DNA of 64,000 bases from Immundisolibacter cernigliae (GCF_001697225.1 NZ_CP014671.1:1302001-1366000), one strand, 5' to 3'; shown: positions 54,046 through 63,428, counted from the first letter of the stretch. Notes: generated by a model from the letters alone, not told the origin. A program made the numbers and translations.

Positions 54046-54540
54046 CTACAACAAGCCGGCTTCGGCGAACGAGTACGGGCGGCCCTTGCCGACGATGAAG
54101 TGATCCAGCACCCGGACATCGACGGTGGCCAGGGCGCTCTTCAGCCGCTCGGTGATCGCACGATCAGCGGCCGATGGTTCGGTGGTCCCCGAGGGGTGCT
54201 GATGCGCCAGGATCAGCGCCGAAGCGTTGAGCGCCAGCGCACGCTGGACCACCACCCTCGGATACACCGAAGTCTGGTCGACCGTGCCCTTGAACAGCGG
54301 CTCAAAGGCGAGCACGTGGTGCTGGTTGTCGAGAAACACGACGGCGAAAATTTCGTTCGGCTCCGCGACCAGTTTCAGGCGCAGGTAATCGCGCACGGCG
54401 GCGGGACCGCCCAGCGCCGGACCGGCCCTGAACACGCGATTCTCCAGCAGGGTGATGGCCTGCTGGATGATCCAGTCTTCGTGCTGGGCGGCGATCAGGG
54501 TGAGCGACTCCGGGCGGGAATCGGCGATGACTAGAGACAT
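54046..54540 (-). CDS. radC: RadC-family JAB-domain protein
   Basis: A 164-aa protein with the RadC signature: [38 protein letters not shown], the metal-binding motif [19 protein letters not shown] (HxH-x-S...D) and [10 protein letters not shown]. Length is that of the short ICE-borne copies, lacking the N-terminal HhH domain of chromosomal RadC. RadC relatives are almost always present in GI-type elements; function is unclear. It marks the left edge of the cassette insertion site. The start [10 protein letters not shown] is preferred over an upstream Met. Confidence 0.9.
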   Translation of the reverse strand: MSLVIADSRPESLTLIAAQHEDWIIQQAITLLENRVFRAGPALGGPAAVRDYLRLKLVAEPNEIFAVVFLDNQHHVLAFEPLFKGTVDQTSVYPRVVVQRALALNASALILAHQHPSGTTEPSAADRAITERLKSALATVDVRVLDHFIVGKGRPYSFAEAGLL

Positions 54541-54735
54541 GGCGAACCTCCAAGGGATGAGATCGGAGGGCGCCTGCCCCCGGGAGGGCAAACCCTCCTG
54601 GGGACGATGGGAATGGAACAGGCGACGAGCGGGCATCCACCACCGCGGATGCGGTGGCCGTTCGCGTCAGGGATGCGATGCGAACGGGTTTCGATCAGCG
54701 CGGACGAGCCGCGCCGCAGCCTTGAAGATCGATGG

Positions 54736-55479
54736 CTACCTGGGCATGTCACCGGCAACGCCGGCGGGCATGTCTGGGGGATGGGCGGGCTCGGCTGCGG
54801 TCGTGCTGCCGGCGGCGAGCAGGTCGATGGCCGACAGCAGGGCATCGCCTTCGACGGGGCCGTGCAGCAGGAGGGTCTTGCCGGACTCGCGGTCGCGCAG
54901 TTGCAGGGCCGGCGTGGCCGCGATGCCCTGCCGTGCCGCTTCCACCGCCTGGGCATGGATGACGGCATCGGGGCGCTCGCTGTCGAGACAAGCCTGCATG
55001 GCTGGCGTGAGGGCGGGATAGCGCAGGCCCTCCGGCAGGCCCTGGCCGTCGCCACGGGTGTTCGCGTAGAGCCACGCCACGGCCTGCCAGAACGCGGCAT
55101 GTCCGCCGGCTTCGCCGGCGCACTCGGCCAGGCGTGCCCCGTCGGTCGCGGCCGGCATGTGCATGGGCAGCGGCAGGTGGTGCCACTGCCAGTTCACCTC
55201 GGGATGGGCGTCGATCCAGCCCTTGAGCACGGGGAAGTAGGCCCGGCAGTACGGACACTCCAGGTCGGCGTACCCGACCACCGTAAAGCGCGCATCGGCA
55301 CGGCCATTCAGCCAGGGCGGGCCAGCCGGTTTGGGCGCTTCGGACCCGGCAGCGGCCGGGGACATGGACTCGGTTGCCGGATGCGGCGCGCGCAGCAGCA
55401 TCCACGAGGCAACCCCAATCGTCGCCACGATCAGCAAACCGATCCTCGGATGACGGCGGGCGAATGAGGGCATGCGCAT
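54736..55479 (-). CDS. DsbA/DsbC-type thiol oxidoreductase of conjugation module
   Basis: A 247-aa protein with a membrane anchor or signal (RIGLLIVATIGVASWMLL) and a thioredoxin fold: FTVVGYADLECPYCRAYF, active-site CPYC at residues 75-78, later GIAATPALQL with the cis-Pro loop (TP). It is expected to form or rearrange disulfides in the periplasm. It sits 13 bp after the VirB4-like gene, and its likely clients are the Cys-rich TraU/TraH-like proteins of the operon. The ATG at 55479 is preferred, with 55473 as an alternative. Confidence 0.88.
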   Translation of the reverse strand: MRMPSFARRHPRIGLLIVATIGVASWMLLRAPHPATESMSPAAAGSEAPKPAGPPWLNGRADARFTVVGYADLECPYCRAYFPVLKGWIDAHPEVNWQWHHLPLPMHMPAATDGARLAECAGEAGGHAAFWQAVAWLYANTRGDGQGLPEGLRYPALTPAMQACLDSERPDAVIHAQAVEAARQGIAATPALQLRDRESGKTLLLHGPVEGDALLSAIDLLAAGSTTAAEPAHPPDMPAGVAGDMPR

Positions 55480-55492
55480 CGTGTCGCGCCCG

Positions 55493-58375
55493 TCAGGCCA
55501 AGGTGTCCAGCGCCAGAGGTTCGATGCCGCGCGCACGGTCGATCTTCTCGGCCACGCGCAACGCGGCGTCCAGCTCGCTGATGCCATGCCGCTGCATCAA
55601 CTGGAAGCGTTCGGCCTTCTCCTCGGGCTCGGTCATGGCCATCGCCAGGTAGAGGCTGGGCGGCACGGCGCGGAACAGCACCTCCATCGACTTAGACAGG
55701 ATGACGCCTTCGGAGAACTTGCCGGCCTCCTTGCGGGCCGAGAGCATCAGCGCCTTCTGCGACGCGTTGAGTTCGCGGAAGCGCGCGATCTTCTCCACTT
55801 CATCGGGCGGCATTGACAGGCAGATCCACCACTCGATCATGTTGAGCATGGGCTCGGCCGCTTTCGGCAGATCGTCCAGGTTCTGCGTGGCGAGCCAGAA
55901 CCAGGCGCCGAGCTTGCGCCACATCTTGGTGATCTTGACCACGTAGGGCGCGAGCAGCGGGTTCTTCGTGATGATGTGGCCTTCGTCCGTCACGTTGATG
56001 ATCGGGCGGCCCAGGAACTGGTCGCGCTCGGCGATGTTGTTGACGGTGTTGATGAGCGAGATGTAGGCAATCGAGAGTTGGGCGTTATAGCCCTCGCGCG
56101 CGAAGGTGGCCAGGTCCACGATGGTGATGTCCGCCTCGGGCCACGGCGTGCCGGGCCGGTCGAACATCTCGCCGTCCACGCCCTGGCAGAACATGTCCAT
56201 GGCGTCGGCCATCTCCAGCAGCCGTGCGCGCCGCATCTCCGGCAGCGTGGCGTCGCGGGCGCGCTCGCGCAGCGCGTCGCGCACATCGCGCGTGAGCACC
56301 GTGCGTCTATCTGCCACGCAATGCTGGGCCGCATCGAGAATGCACTGCCGGATCAGGCTGCGGTCGGCGCGCGTCATGCGCGCTTCTTCCTTGTCCTCGC
56401 CGCCGGTGATCATCAGTCGCGCAGTGATCTCCAGCTCGCCGAGGACGTCGCGCTGCTCGTCGCCTTCCACGGCCATGCCGGCATCGGGCTGGTCTTCGTC
56501 GAGCGCATCGGCGTCCAGCGTCTGTACCTGGCTCGGCGTATCGACCAGCCGCCGGGCGTCGGCGAACGGCGCCAGACTGACGCCCGCGCCCGGCGCGAGC
56601 TTCACCCGATGCACGGTGAGGCCCAGCCGTGCCGCGAAGTCGCCGAACAGGCCGAAGCTGTTGCCCGCCTCGACGATGAACAGGCGCGGCCGATAGATCG
56701 CCGTCACCTGATTCAGGATGTTGTTGAGCGTCGCGCTCTTGCCCGAACCCGTGGGGCCGAACAGGAACAGATGCGCGTTCATCTGCCGGTCGAGGCGGTT
56801 CAACGGATCGAAGGTGATCGGACCGCCGCCGCGGTTGAAGAACGTGATGCCCGGATGCCCCGTGCCCTGGCTGCGGCCCCAGACCGGCGCCAGGTTCGCC
56901 GCGTGTTGCGCGAACATGAGCTGGGTGTACCACTGGCGCTTGTCGGCAGCCGGATCGAACACGCATGGCAGCCAGCGCAGATAGCTGTTCAGCGGCGCCA
57001 CCTCGTCCTGTTCGCGTACCGGTTGCAGGCCGGCGTTGAGCATCACGTTGACGAGTTGCAGGCCGCGCGCATCGAGCTGGACCTGGTCACGGCCGCGCAG
57101 GTAGAACGCCAGTGCGCCGCGGTAGAGCTTGTGCGCGCTGCCGATCAGGCCGCGCGCATGTTGCACGTCCTGCCGGGTCTGCTCCGAGGCCAGGGTCTCG
57201 CCGACGGCCTTCCTGGCGAGGTGGTTGAGGTGCGCCTCCAGCACGTCCTGGGGCGTGGCGACCAGCGTCAGGCACATCACCGTATCCTCGGGCATCTGGT
57301 CGAACAGCGCGTTCATGGCATCGCCGCCCTTGCGCGTCTCGCCCGTCAGATGGCCCGTCACGGGCGGCGTGCGCAGGCGATCCATCACGATCACCCGATG
57401 CGGCATGCCGTCGAAGAACCAAAGGCCGTTGGGCACGTCCGAGCGGGGCTGTCCGAAGAACAGGCGCTGCGCGAAGTCGGTGCCGCTGGCGAGTTCGATC
57501 TCGCCCTCCTGCCGCTCTTCCGGGTAGCGGGTCAGCGCGTAGAAGCGTTCCCGGTCTTCGGCGGTGGCGCCGAGCAGGGTCGGGTTCGGGTTGAACCAGC
57601 GCAGCAGCCAGGCGTGGATGTCCGCCGCGCCGAGACGCCGAGCTTTCACGCCGGCATTCGCCAGCCCGCCGACCAGGCGGTCGCAGGTCGTGGTCAGCGC
57701 CTGCTCGGGCGACTGGCCGCGCCGCGGGGCCGCGGACGTGCGGCGATAGACCACCATGCGCACGCGCCGGACCTGGCCGCGCCACGGCAGGCGCGTCACC
57801 GTGGTGTCCTCGAACAAGCCGCCCGGCTTGGCGATGGCCTGCAGGTGATGGGCGAAGAAGCGCAGGTAGAAGTCGCTGAACGCGCTGCCCTGCGCACGCG
57901 GCTGCAGATAGTTCGCCAGTGAACGCAGATAGTTGTCCCAGTCGGCCTCGTCCTGGGCGTAGAGCTGCACCACCCAGGGGTTGTCGTCCAACTCGTCGAA
58001 GGCGTCCTGCAGGGCGTTCTCCAGCGCATCGCGCGCCTGCCACAGCCAGGCCATCTCGCGGCCCTCGGTGCCGACCGGCGCCAGCTCGAAGAAGGCCGCC
58101 ACCGACTGGCCATCTTCCAGCAACATGCACTTGCTGCCGGGTAGGTACTCGACCCAGGGCAGCAAGTCCGCGAACGACGGCGCGACGCCATAGAGCGCAT
58201 CGTGGTCGGCCTGGGTGGCCGGCCTGCGCCGGCCCCGGCCGAGCGCGCTGCCCGGCTCGGCGACGCCCTGTGCCGCCAGGGCAGTCACGTGCCGTGCCCA
58301 GGCATCATCGGCCGCATCCACGGCGTCGGCAGGCGATGCGTCGGGTTTGCGCGGCCACGGCAGCGACCAGGCCAT
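55493..58375 (-). CDS. VirB4/TraC-type conjugative transfer ATPase (TIGR03744-like)
   Basis: A 960-aa cytoplasmic ATPase. N-terminal part (SKCMLLEDGQSVAAFFELAPVGTEGRE, VRMVVYRR) belongs to the TraC_F-like domain. The C-terminal RecA-like domain holds Walker A FGPTGSGKSATLNN (near residue 545) and Walker B-like ADITIVDLATF, INVTDEGHIITKNPLL and WLATQNLDDLP. It powers pilus assembly and DNA transfer. It overlaps the lipoprotein gene by one base (TGATG) and precedes the thiol oxidoreductase. Confidence 0.92.
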   Translation of the reverse strand: MAWSLPWPRKPDASPADAVDAADDAWARHVTALAAQGVAEPGSALGRGRRRPATQADHDALYGVAPSFADLLPWVEYLPGSKCMLLEDGQSVAAFFELAPVGTEGREMAWLWQARDALENALQDAFDELDDNPWVVQLYAQDEADWDNYLRSLANYLQPRAQGSAFSDFYLRFFAHHLQAIAKPGGLFEDTTVTRLPWRGQVRRVRMVVYRRTSAAPRRGQSPEQALTTTCDRLVGGLANAGVKARRLGAADIHAWLLRWFNPNPTLLGATAEDRERFYALTRYPEERQEGEIELASGTDFAQRLFFGQPRSDVPNGLWFFDGMPHRVIVMDRLRTPPVTGHLTGETRKGGDAMNALFDQMPEDTVMCLTLVATPQDVLEAHLNHLARKAVGETLASEQTRQDVQHARGLIGSAHKLYRGALAFYLRGRDQVQLDARGLQLVNVMLNAGLQPVREQDEVAPLNSYLRWLPCVFDPAADKRQWYTQLMFAQHAANLAPVWGRSQGTGHPGITFFNRGGGPITFDPLNRLDRQMNAHLFLFGPTGSGKSATLNNILNQVTAIYRPRLFIVEAGNSFGLFGDFAARLGLTVHRVKLAPGAGVSLAPFADARRLVDTPSQVQTLDADALDEDQPDAGMAVEGDEQRDVLGELEITARLMITGGEDKEEARMTRADRSLIRQCILDAAQHCVADRRTVLTRDVRDALRERARDATLPEMRRARLLEMADAMDMFCQGVDGEMFDRPGTPWPEADITIVDLATFAREGYNAQLSIAYISLINTVNNIAERDQFLGRPIINVTDEGHIITKNPLLAPYVVKITKMWRKLGAWFWLATQNLDDLPKAAEPMLNMIEWWICLSMPPDEVEKIARFRELNASQKALMLSARKEAGKFSEGVILSKSMEVLFRAVPPSLYLAMAMTEPEEKAERFQLMQRHGISELDAALRVAEKIDRARGIEPLALDTLA

Positions 58376-58809
58376 CAGTAGTCCTCCACGCGCTCGCCCG
58401 GCATCGCGTACTGCACGCGCTGGTAGAGCGGGAACACCGTGCTGTAGCCGGGCACCGGCGCCGGATCGGTGCCGGCCAGATGCGGGAACACGTACATCAC
58501 CAGGTCGGGGTTCGGCAGGCGATGGAACTGGCGGTAGATCTCGTTCTGCGCGGTACGGGTGTAGCGCGCCTGCACGCCGGGCGCCGCCTGCACATCGGCC
58601 TCGGTCAGCGGCCGGCGCAGGCCCTGGCGCGCATCGAGCAGTTGCCGCGCGGCCTGGCCGCCGCCCGCGCTGCCGCCGGTCTCCTGATGCCAGATGTCGA
58701 GCATGGTGCTGTCGCCGTGCGGCAGCAGCTTCTCCTTGCTGGTGGCGCAGCCGCCGAGCAGGGCGGCCGCCAGCAGCACGGCGGCCGCGTCAATCCAGAT
58801 CCGGGGCAT
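58375..58809 (-). CDS. Conjugation lipoprotein (TIGR03751-like)
   Basis: A 144-aa lipoprotein: signal IDAAAVLLAAALLGG followed by lipobox LGGC-ATS. The mature part contains YTRTAQNEIYRQFHRLPNPDLVMYVFPHLAG and VPGYSTVFPLYQRVQYAMPGE, which matches the TIGR03751 family. It corresponds in position to TraV/VirB7-like outer-membrane anchor proteins. It overlaps the TIGR03752-like gene by 20 bp and the ATPase by one base. Confidence 0.9.
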   Translation of the reverse strand: MPRIWIDAAAVLLAAALLGGCATSKEKLLPHGDSTMLDIWHQETGGSAGGGQAARQLLDARQGLRRPLTEADVQAAPGVQARYTRTAQNEIYRQFHRLPNPDLVMYVFPHLAGTDPAPVPGYSTVFPLYQRVQYAMPGERVEDY

Positions 58810-60223
58810 GGGCTTCTCCGGTGCGGTGATGGACCCGACGCCCCTTGGCGTCGTGGTCGATGTCGAGCGGCTGCTCCAGATGCACGGCCACCTTGGCGCC
58901 GGGCTGCACGTAGACCGCCGCGAAAGCCTGGCCGTAGAGCTTGTTGACCCAATCGGCCATGTCGCGCGCGCCGCCCGCGAGGATGCGGCCCATCGCTTCG
59001 TTGCCGCTGATGCCGACGGTGCCCAGCGAGCCGTTGCTGTTGGCGACCACGGCCACGCTGCCGTTGTCGGACTTGATGAGCGAGGCCCCGCCGGCGCCGG
59101 CCGCGGTGATGAGCGCCTGGCTGCCCAGGTACTGCTGGGCGTTGCTGCGCCGCTCGCCGCTGACGCAGGGAATGCCGTAGGGGTCGCTGATCCAGCCCAG
59201 GCCGCCTTGGATGCTGGCGCCGTTGTAGCCCGGGTTGCCGCCGCCGCTGTCGCCCTTGCCGCTGTCCTCCGGCACCGTGCGGATGGTGCCGTCCTGGAAC
59301 ACGAACGTGACCGAGCGGATTTGCCCGCGCACGCACGAGAGCGTCCAGTCGCCCGAGGCCGTGCCGCTGACCACCGCCCCGGCCACGTCGGGGATGTCGA
59401 TGCCGTTGGCCGTGAGGTTGTCCGGGCCGATCAGCACCTTGAATGGGTACGGGTCGTTGACCGTTCCGTCGATCGGTACGCGCCCGATCAGCGCCGTCAT
59501 GGCAACCGATCCCATGAGCGTCGAGTTCGACGGCACCGTGTAGACGGCCTTGGTGGATGCGGCCGCGGCGGAGTCGTCGACGTTCGTGGCGGAATCCACT
59601 GCGGCCGAGAGGCTTTTCTGGGCCGGCCCGAAGCTCGGAGGAAAGCCCGGCTCCTTGCTGCCGCCCCTGGCGTCGGCCTTGGCATCGTCGGGCTCGATCC
59701 ACTGCGTGCCATCGGCGCCGCGCTCGAAGCGCTGGCCGTCACCCTCTTCCAGCCCTAGTCCGACCGGCAGGTCGGACGGGCCGCCCTTGCCGGCAAGGCC
59801 ATCCAGCTGCCGCTGCAGATCCTGCAGCAGCCCCTGCGTCTGCTGCCGGTCGCTGGCCACCCGGTTGCGCTCCTGCTCCAGGCGGCTGCGTTCGTCTTCG
59901 AGCGCGCTGTGGATGCGCTGGTCGATCGCGCTTTCCCGCGCCCGCAGGCGCGCGTTCTCGGCCTTGTGCTGCCTGTTGTCGGCGAGTGCGGCCTGCAGCT
60001 CGGTGCGCACCTGCTTCACCTGGGCCACCAGCGTGGCGACGGTATCGCGCGGCGTGTCGCCGGCGATGCCAAGGGCCTTCATCTCCTCGGGCGTGAGCGT
60101 ACTGGCCGCGCCCTGGGGGGTGGGCTGGCCGCCGGGGGCGCCGGAGAACAGCCTGATGCCGACGAACACCAGCAGCAGCGCCATCGGGATCAGCAGCCAC
60201 TTGAGCAGCGGATTACTTCTCAT
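58790..60223 (-). CDS. Conjugation channel protein (TIGR03752/TraB-like)
   Basis: A 477-aa protein. One N-terminal membrane helix (WLLIPMALLLVFVGIRLF), a coiled coil at about residues 65-130 (ENARLRARESAIDQRIHSALE), and a C-terminal VirB10/TraB-like barrel with YTVPSNSTLMGSVAMTALIGRVP, LIGPDNLTANGIDIPDVAGA and QPGAKVAVHLEQPLDID. It spans from inner to outer membrane in the transfer channel. The stop lies inside the lipoprotein gene. Confidence 0.9.
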   Translation of the reverse strand: MRSNPLLKWLLIPMALLLVFVGIRLFSGAPGGQPTPQGAASTLTPEEMKALGIAGDTPRDTVATLVAQVKQVRTELQAALADNRQHKAENARLRARESAIDQRIHSALEDERSRLEQERNRVASDRQQTQGLLQDLQRQLDGLAGKGGPSDLPVGLGLEEGDGQRFERGADGTQWIEPDDAKADARGGSKEPGFPPSFGPAQKSLSAAVDSATNVDDSAAAASTKAVYTVPSNSTLMGSVAMTALIGRVPIDGTVNDPYPFKVLIGPDNLTANGIDIPDVAGAVVSGTASGDWTLSCVRGQIRSVTFVFQDGTIRTVPEDSGKGDSGGGNPGYNGASIQGGLGWISDPYGIPCVSGERRSNAQQYLGSQALITAAGAGGASLIKSDNGSVAVVANSNGSLGTVGISGNEAMGRILAGGARDMADWVNKLYGQAFAAVYVQPGAKVAVHLEQPLDIDHDAKGRRVHHRTGEAHAPDLD

Positions 60224-61127
60224 CGCGCGCTCCTGCGGTCGAGCCGGCCGCGGCGGCCGGCGGCAGGTTCACGCTGGCGTCGATCGGGCTCAGCGCCGGC
60301 AGCAGCGACTCGGCCAGGCCGTGGCCGCGCGTGACCAGGTAGAGCACCGTGGTGTCGGACGGGGTGCCGGCCGGCCCCAGGTTCGGATGCTGGAAGGTCG
60401 CCGCCACGAAGTTCCCCTGCAGGGCGCGCGGGTCGAGGTCGAGCCAGCGCGCCGAGGTGTTGGTGAGTCGCACGGCCGTCACCCATTGGTCTTCCAGGCG
60501 CCACGCGGCCAGTGCCCGCGCGCGCACCGGCAGCGTCGGCAGCAAGGTGTCCAGCGCGAGGTCGCGACGCAGGTTCACGCGCCCGATGCCGGCGACCGGC
60601 TCGACGGTGCGCAGCGGCGCGTACAGGCTCTGTGCGGCATGGCGCGTCAGCACGACCGGTACCGGCGTTTCGCGCCGGGGAACGGATTCGTCCGCGGGCG
60701 CATCGGCCTGCTCATCCGCGACGCTTGCCGCGCCGCCGCCATAGCGCTTCGCGGGGGCTTCCGCTTCCACGATGCGCACCGGCTCCAGCGCCGCCTGGCC
60801 GTCCCTTGCCGGCTCGGCGGCGATGTCGAGCAGGATCAGCGCGCCGGATTCCACGTCCTGCAGTTGCAGCCGCGTGGGCGGAATCGGCTCGCTCGCCCGC
60901 AGGTAGATCGCGCCGCCCGCACTCTGCACGCGCAGCTGGTCGCCGACGCCGGCCGGCACGCCGACGCGCACGTTGCGGTCGATGAAGACCACGCGCTCCT
61001 GACCGACCACCAGCGGCACCGGCAGGGGCAGGCGCTCCCAGCGCAGGATTTCCACGGCCTGGCTGGCCGGCACGAAACCGAGGGTCAGCAGGACGCCGGC
61101 CAGGGCCGACGAGGCAGCATGCTTCAT
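60213..61127 (-). CDS. Conjugation protein (TIGR03749/TraK-like)
   Basis: A 304-aa exported protein: signal peptide ALAGVLLTLGFVPASQA, then EILRWERLPLPVPLVVGQERVVFIDRNVRVGVP and IYLRASEPIPPTRLQLQDVESGALILLDI, typical of the TraK/TIGR03749 secretin-like group. The C-terminal half (RALAAWRLEDQWVTAVRLTNTSARWLDLDPRALQGNF) is also family-like. It overlaps both neighbours by a few bases. It is thought to link the outer-membrane lipoprotein and the TraB-like channel. Confidence 0.9.
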   Translation of the reverse strand: MKHAASSALAGVLLTLGFVPASQAVEILRWERLPLPVPLVVGQERVVFIDRNVRVGVPAGVGDQLRVQSAGGAIYLRASEPIPPTRLQLQDVESGALILLDIAAEPARDGQAALEPVRIVEAEAPAKRYGGGAASVADEQADAPADESVPRRETPVPVVLTRHAAQSLYAPLRTVEPVAGIGRVNLRRDLALDTLLPTLPVRARALAAWRLEDQWVTAVRLTNTSARWLDLDPRALQGNFVAATFQHPNLGPAGTPSDTTVLYLVTRGHGLAESLLPALSPIDASVNLPPAAAAGSTAGARDEK

Positions 61128-61816
61128 GGAAAGCCCCCCGGCAGGTGGCCGGAGGCCTTGGCGGGCGCGCCGGCCTGGGGCGGCGCCGGCGGCGGTTCGA
61201 TGCGCTGGGGCGCGCCGGCGTAGCAGTCCAGCGCCAGACCGAAGGGGTTGCGCTCGGGGTCGATGTCCAGCCGGACGACCTTGATGGGGTAGCGCACCAG
61301 GGCGCGCTTGACCTGCTCGGAGTCGTAGTATTCGTCCGCGCTCACGTCGAGCGTGACGATCCAGTCGCGGGCCGAGACCACCTTGACGCGCGTGGCCGGA
61401 TCGTCGCCGTAGCCGCGGCCGGGAATCTCGTAGATGCCGCGCACGCGCCGACGCAGCTCGCCACTGGCGCGCCGGTACTCGTAGTCCTGCTGGAGGAAGG
61501 CTCGGCAGCTCGGCGTCAGGTAGGCCGACAGCGCGCGCAGGTTGCGCGGGTAGTCTTCCTCGCCGTTCGTGGGCCAGCGCTGCACCTGCTGCCAGATGTA
61601 GAACGAGAAGGCGTACACGCTCTCGGGCGGCACGTCCCACCACTTGCGCGTGCTGCCCGAGCGCAGGTCCGGCGGCACATGGATGGTGAGACTCTTCGGT
61701 GCACTCCACCAACCGAAGCCGAGCAGCAGCGCCACCACGAACAGCGCGCCGGCCCCCAGACGCAGCGTCTTCACGTGCGCCTGCAGGTGCGCAACCTCGT
61801 TCCTGAAACGGCTCAT
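61124..61816 (-). CDS. Conjugation protein (TIGR03746-like, TraE/VirB5-position)
   Basis: A 230-aa membrane-anchored protein: short cytoplasmic N-terminus MSRFRNEVAHLQAHVKTLR, one helix (LGAGALFVVALLLGFGWWSAP), then IHVPPDLRSGSTRKWWDVPPESVYAFSFYIWQQVQRWPTNG and YEYRRASGELRRRVRGIYEIPGRGYG. The TraE/VirB8-like layout and conserved order support the family call. It ends with a Pro/Ala-rich tail. The start overlaps the next upstream gene by 4 bp. Confidence 0.88.
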   Translation of the reverse strand: MSRFRNEVAHLQAHVKTLRLGAGALFVVALLLGFGWWSAPKSLTIHVPPDLRSGSTRKWWDVPPESVYAFSFYIWQQVQRWPTNGEEDYPRNLRALSAYLTPSCRAFLQQDYEYRRASGELRRRVRGIYEIPGRGYGDDPATRVKVVSARDWIVTLDVSADEYYDSEQVKRALVRYPIKVVRLDIDPERNPFGLALDCYAGAPQRIEPPPAPPQAGAPAKASGHLPGGFP

Positions 61817-62223
61817 GGCGCACCTCGATCGGTGCTGCGCCGGGTCGTCCAGCAGCCCGAGCGGGTGATGAGGCGCTGCCCGTCCAGGAGCGCTGCCAGC
61901 GCCGGATGCCGCAGGGCCAGCCGCCACTGGAGCTGCCGGTACAGCCACGTGTCGGGCCGGCCGCGCTTCTGCGCGCGCAGGAAGCCGCCGCCGACGAAGA
62001 CGCCCAGCGCGATGCCGGCGACGATCAGCGTGGGCACCATGGCGATGCTGTGCGTGAGCCAGGCCAGCGGCAGGCCGAGCGCGAACCCGGCTGCGGCCGA
62101 CAGGCCGGCGCAGATCCACAGCTCGTCGGCGGTCAGCCCGCGCACGACCACCGGCTGGCGGTTCAGCCGGTGCGGCAGGAAGGTCACCAGCGTGTCGCCC
62201 GGGGTCTCCGACGGGACGGCCAT
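61813..62223 (-). CDS. Conjugation protein (TIGR03750-like, TraL position)
   Basis: A 136-aa protein: FLPHRLNRQPVVVRGLTADELWICAGLSAAAGFALGLPLAW, two membrane helices, then GGFLRAQKRGRPDTWLYRQLQWRLAL. It matches the TIGR03750 family, the GI-type equivalent of TraL/VirB3. I placed the start at MAVPSETPG because AGGGGG lies 7 nt upstream; a GTG five codons earlier overlaps the preceding stop. Confidence 0.87.
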   Translation of the reverse strand: MAVPSETPGDTLVTFLPHRLNRQPVVVRGLTADELWICAGLSAAAGFALGLPLAWLTHSIAMVPTLIVAGIALGVFVGGGFLRAQKRGRPDTWLYRQLQWRLALRHPALAALLDGQRLITRSGCWTTRRSTDRGAP

Positions 62224-62234
62224 CGCTTGCCCCC

Positions 62235-62603
62235 TCACAGCACGCCGGTGGCCTCGGTGAGCAGCCAGATGCCGACCACCAGCAGGAGCGCGCCCACGGC
62301 GACCGTCAGGCCGAACTGGCCCCAGGTGGCGCGGCCGGTGTGGATCTCCGAGTAGCGCGCATAGGCGTGATAGCAGACACCGACGAACATCGAGGCGACC
62401 ACCAGCAGCGCGATCAGCAGCACGATGTCGTAGCCGTAGTTCTGCAAGGTCTGGAGGATGCCGCTGCCCTGGCCGCGCGATGGGTCTTCCATGGTCGGCA
62501 GGCCCTGCGCGAAGACCGACAGCGGCAGGCCCGCGAGCGCCAGCGGCAGCAGCGGTGCGGCGATGCGGGACGGAATGCGATAGGGTGTCGGTCGCATGTT
62601 CAT
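62235..62603 (-). CDS. Conjugation membrane protein (TIGR03745-like)
   Basis: A 122-aa protein: signal peptide (IAAPLLPLALAGLPLSVFA), GLPTMEDPSRGQGSGILQTLQNYGYDI and two helices (VLLIALLVVASMFVGVCYHAY; FGLTVAVGALLLVVGIWLL). Size and layout fit TIGR03745, a probable pilin-like or VirB2-type subunit of the mating apparatus. It lies 22 bp from the TIGR03758-like gene. Confidence 0.87.
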   Translation of the reverse strand: MNMRPTPYRIPSRIAAPLLPLALAGLPLSVFAQGLPTMEDPSRGQGSGILQTLQNYGYDIVLLIALLVVASMFVGVCYHAYARYSEIHTGRATWGQFGLTVAVGALLLVVGIWLLTEATGVL

Positions 62604-62625
62604 GGCGTATGGCCTTTCGTGACGG

Positions 62626-62865
62626 TCAGGACAGGAGGAAGAAGGTCAGCACCAGATACATCGCCACGAAGCGCACGACGACGGCGAGGAACTGACGTTC
62701 GGTGATGCGGTGCTCGGCCCAGCCGACGTAGGCGGTGCGCATGGCCCACACGCCCCACAGCAGCACCACGGCGAACACGAAGCCCAGCACCACGGCGGAG
62801 ACGGCCGAAGGCGCAAAGCCGCCGTTGGCCTGGAATGCGGCGACCTGATCGGCAGAGGGCGTCAT
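62626..62865 (-). CDS. Conjugation membrane protein (TIGR03758-like)
   Basis: A 79-aa protein: FQANGGFAPSAVSAVVLGFVFAVVLLWGVWAMRTAYVGWAEHRITERQFLAVVVRFVAMYLVLTFFLLS with two membrane helices. This is the compact TIGR03758 family, always next to RAQPRD in GI-type elements. It overlaps the RAQPRD gene (ATGA). Confidence 0.9.
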   Translation of the reverse strand: MTPSADQVAAFQANGGFAPSAVSAVVLGFVFAVVLLWGVWAMRTAYVGWAEHRITERQFLAVVVRFVAMYLVLTFFLLS

Positions 62866-63209
62866 GGCGACGGCTCCTCGTCGTCGGCGCGGTCGCGGCG
62901 GACGTAATCGCCGGCCAGCGGGACGGGATCGCGCGGCTGGGCGCGCTGGGGCACGAGGTAGTCCTGCACGCCGGCGCGAACGCGGTTCAGGTCGGCGCGC
63001 AGCCGGGCGTAGTCGAAGTGGTAGCGAACGCGTTCCTGCGGAGCGGTATTGGCGGCGTGCTCGGCGAGGCGGTCCATCAGGTCGAGTTGGCGGGCGAGCG
63101 CGGCGAGCTGCTCACGCTCCGGGGTGTCGTCGGCGATGGCGGGTTGCATGGCCGAGAGCAACACGGCAAGCGCAGGCCATGCGGATGTGCGGCGGCTGGT
63201 CTGTCCCAT
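62862..63209 (-). CDS. RAQPRD-family conjugation protein
   Basis: A 115-aa exported protein with signal WPALAVLLSAMQPAIA. The diagnostic text is YHFDYARLRADLNRVRAGVQDYLVPQRAQPRDP, which holds the RAQPRD hexapeptide that names the family. It heads the visible mating-pair operon, and is divergent from the HTH-C5 methyltransferase genes. In complete elements the coupling protein and TIGR03747 genes come before it; here that position is taken by the methyltransferase module. Confidence 0.93.
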   Translation of the reverse strand: MGQTSRRTSAWPALAVLLSAMQPAIADDTPEREQLAALARQLDLMDRLAEHAANTAPQERVRYHFDYARLRADLNRVRAGVQDYLVPQRAQPRDPVPLAGDYVRRDRADDEEPSP

Positions 63210-63428
63210 CGTGCCTCTTCCCTTGATGCGGATGGCACGATGCTGCGGCGGGCTCTCTCTTTACGCCGCAGGGAATGGGAACCACGGCATGACCGGATTT
63301 CCCAGGCGATCTGCTATCAACCGTGCAAAGCTCCCGCGATCACGATTGGCCACGTCTATCGCAACTTGGTAGTATTGGCCAAACTTGGCAACGGTAGTTC
63401 TCACAAGGGCAGATCGGATGGGTTCCGG

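Noticed and set aside
55976-57922. Open frame of about 648 codons on the plus strand
   Set aside because: Antisense of the VirB4-like ATPase, whose Walker motifs and neighbour overlaps are convincing.
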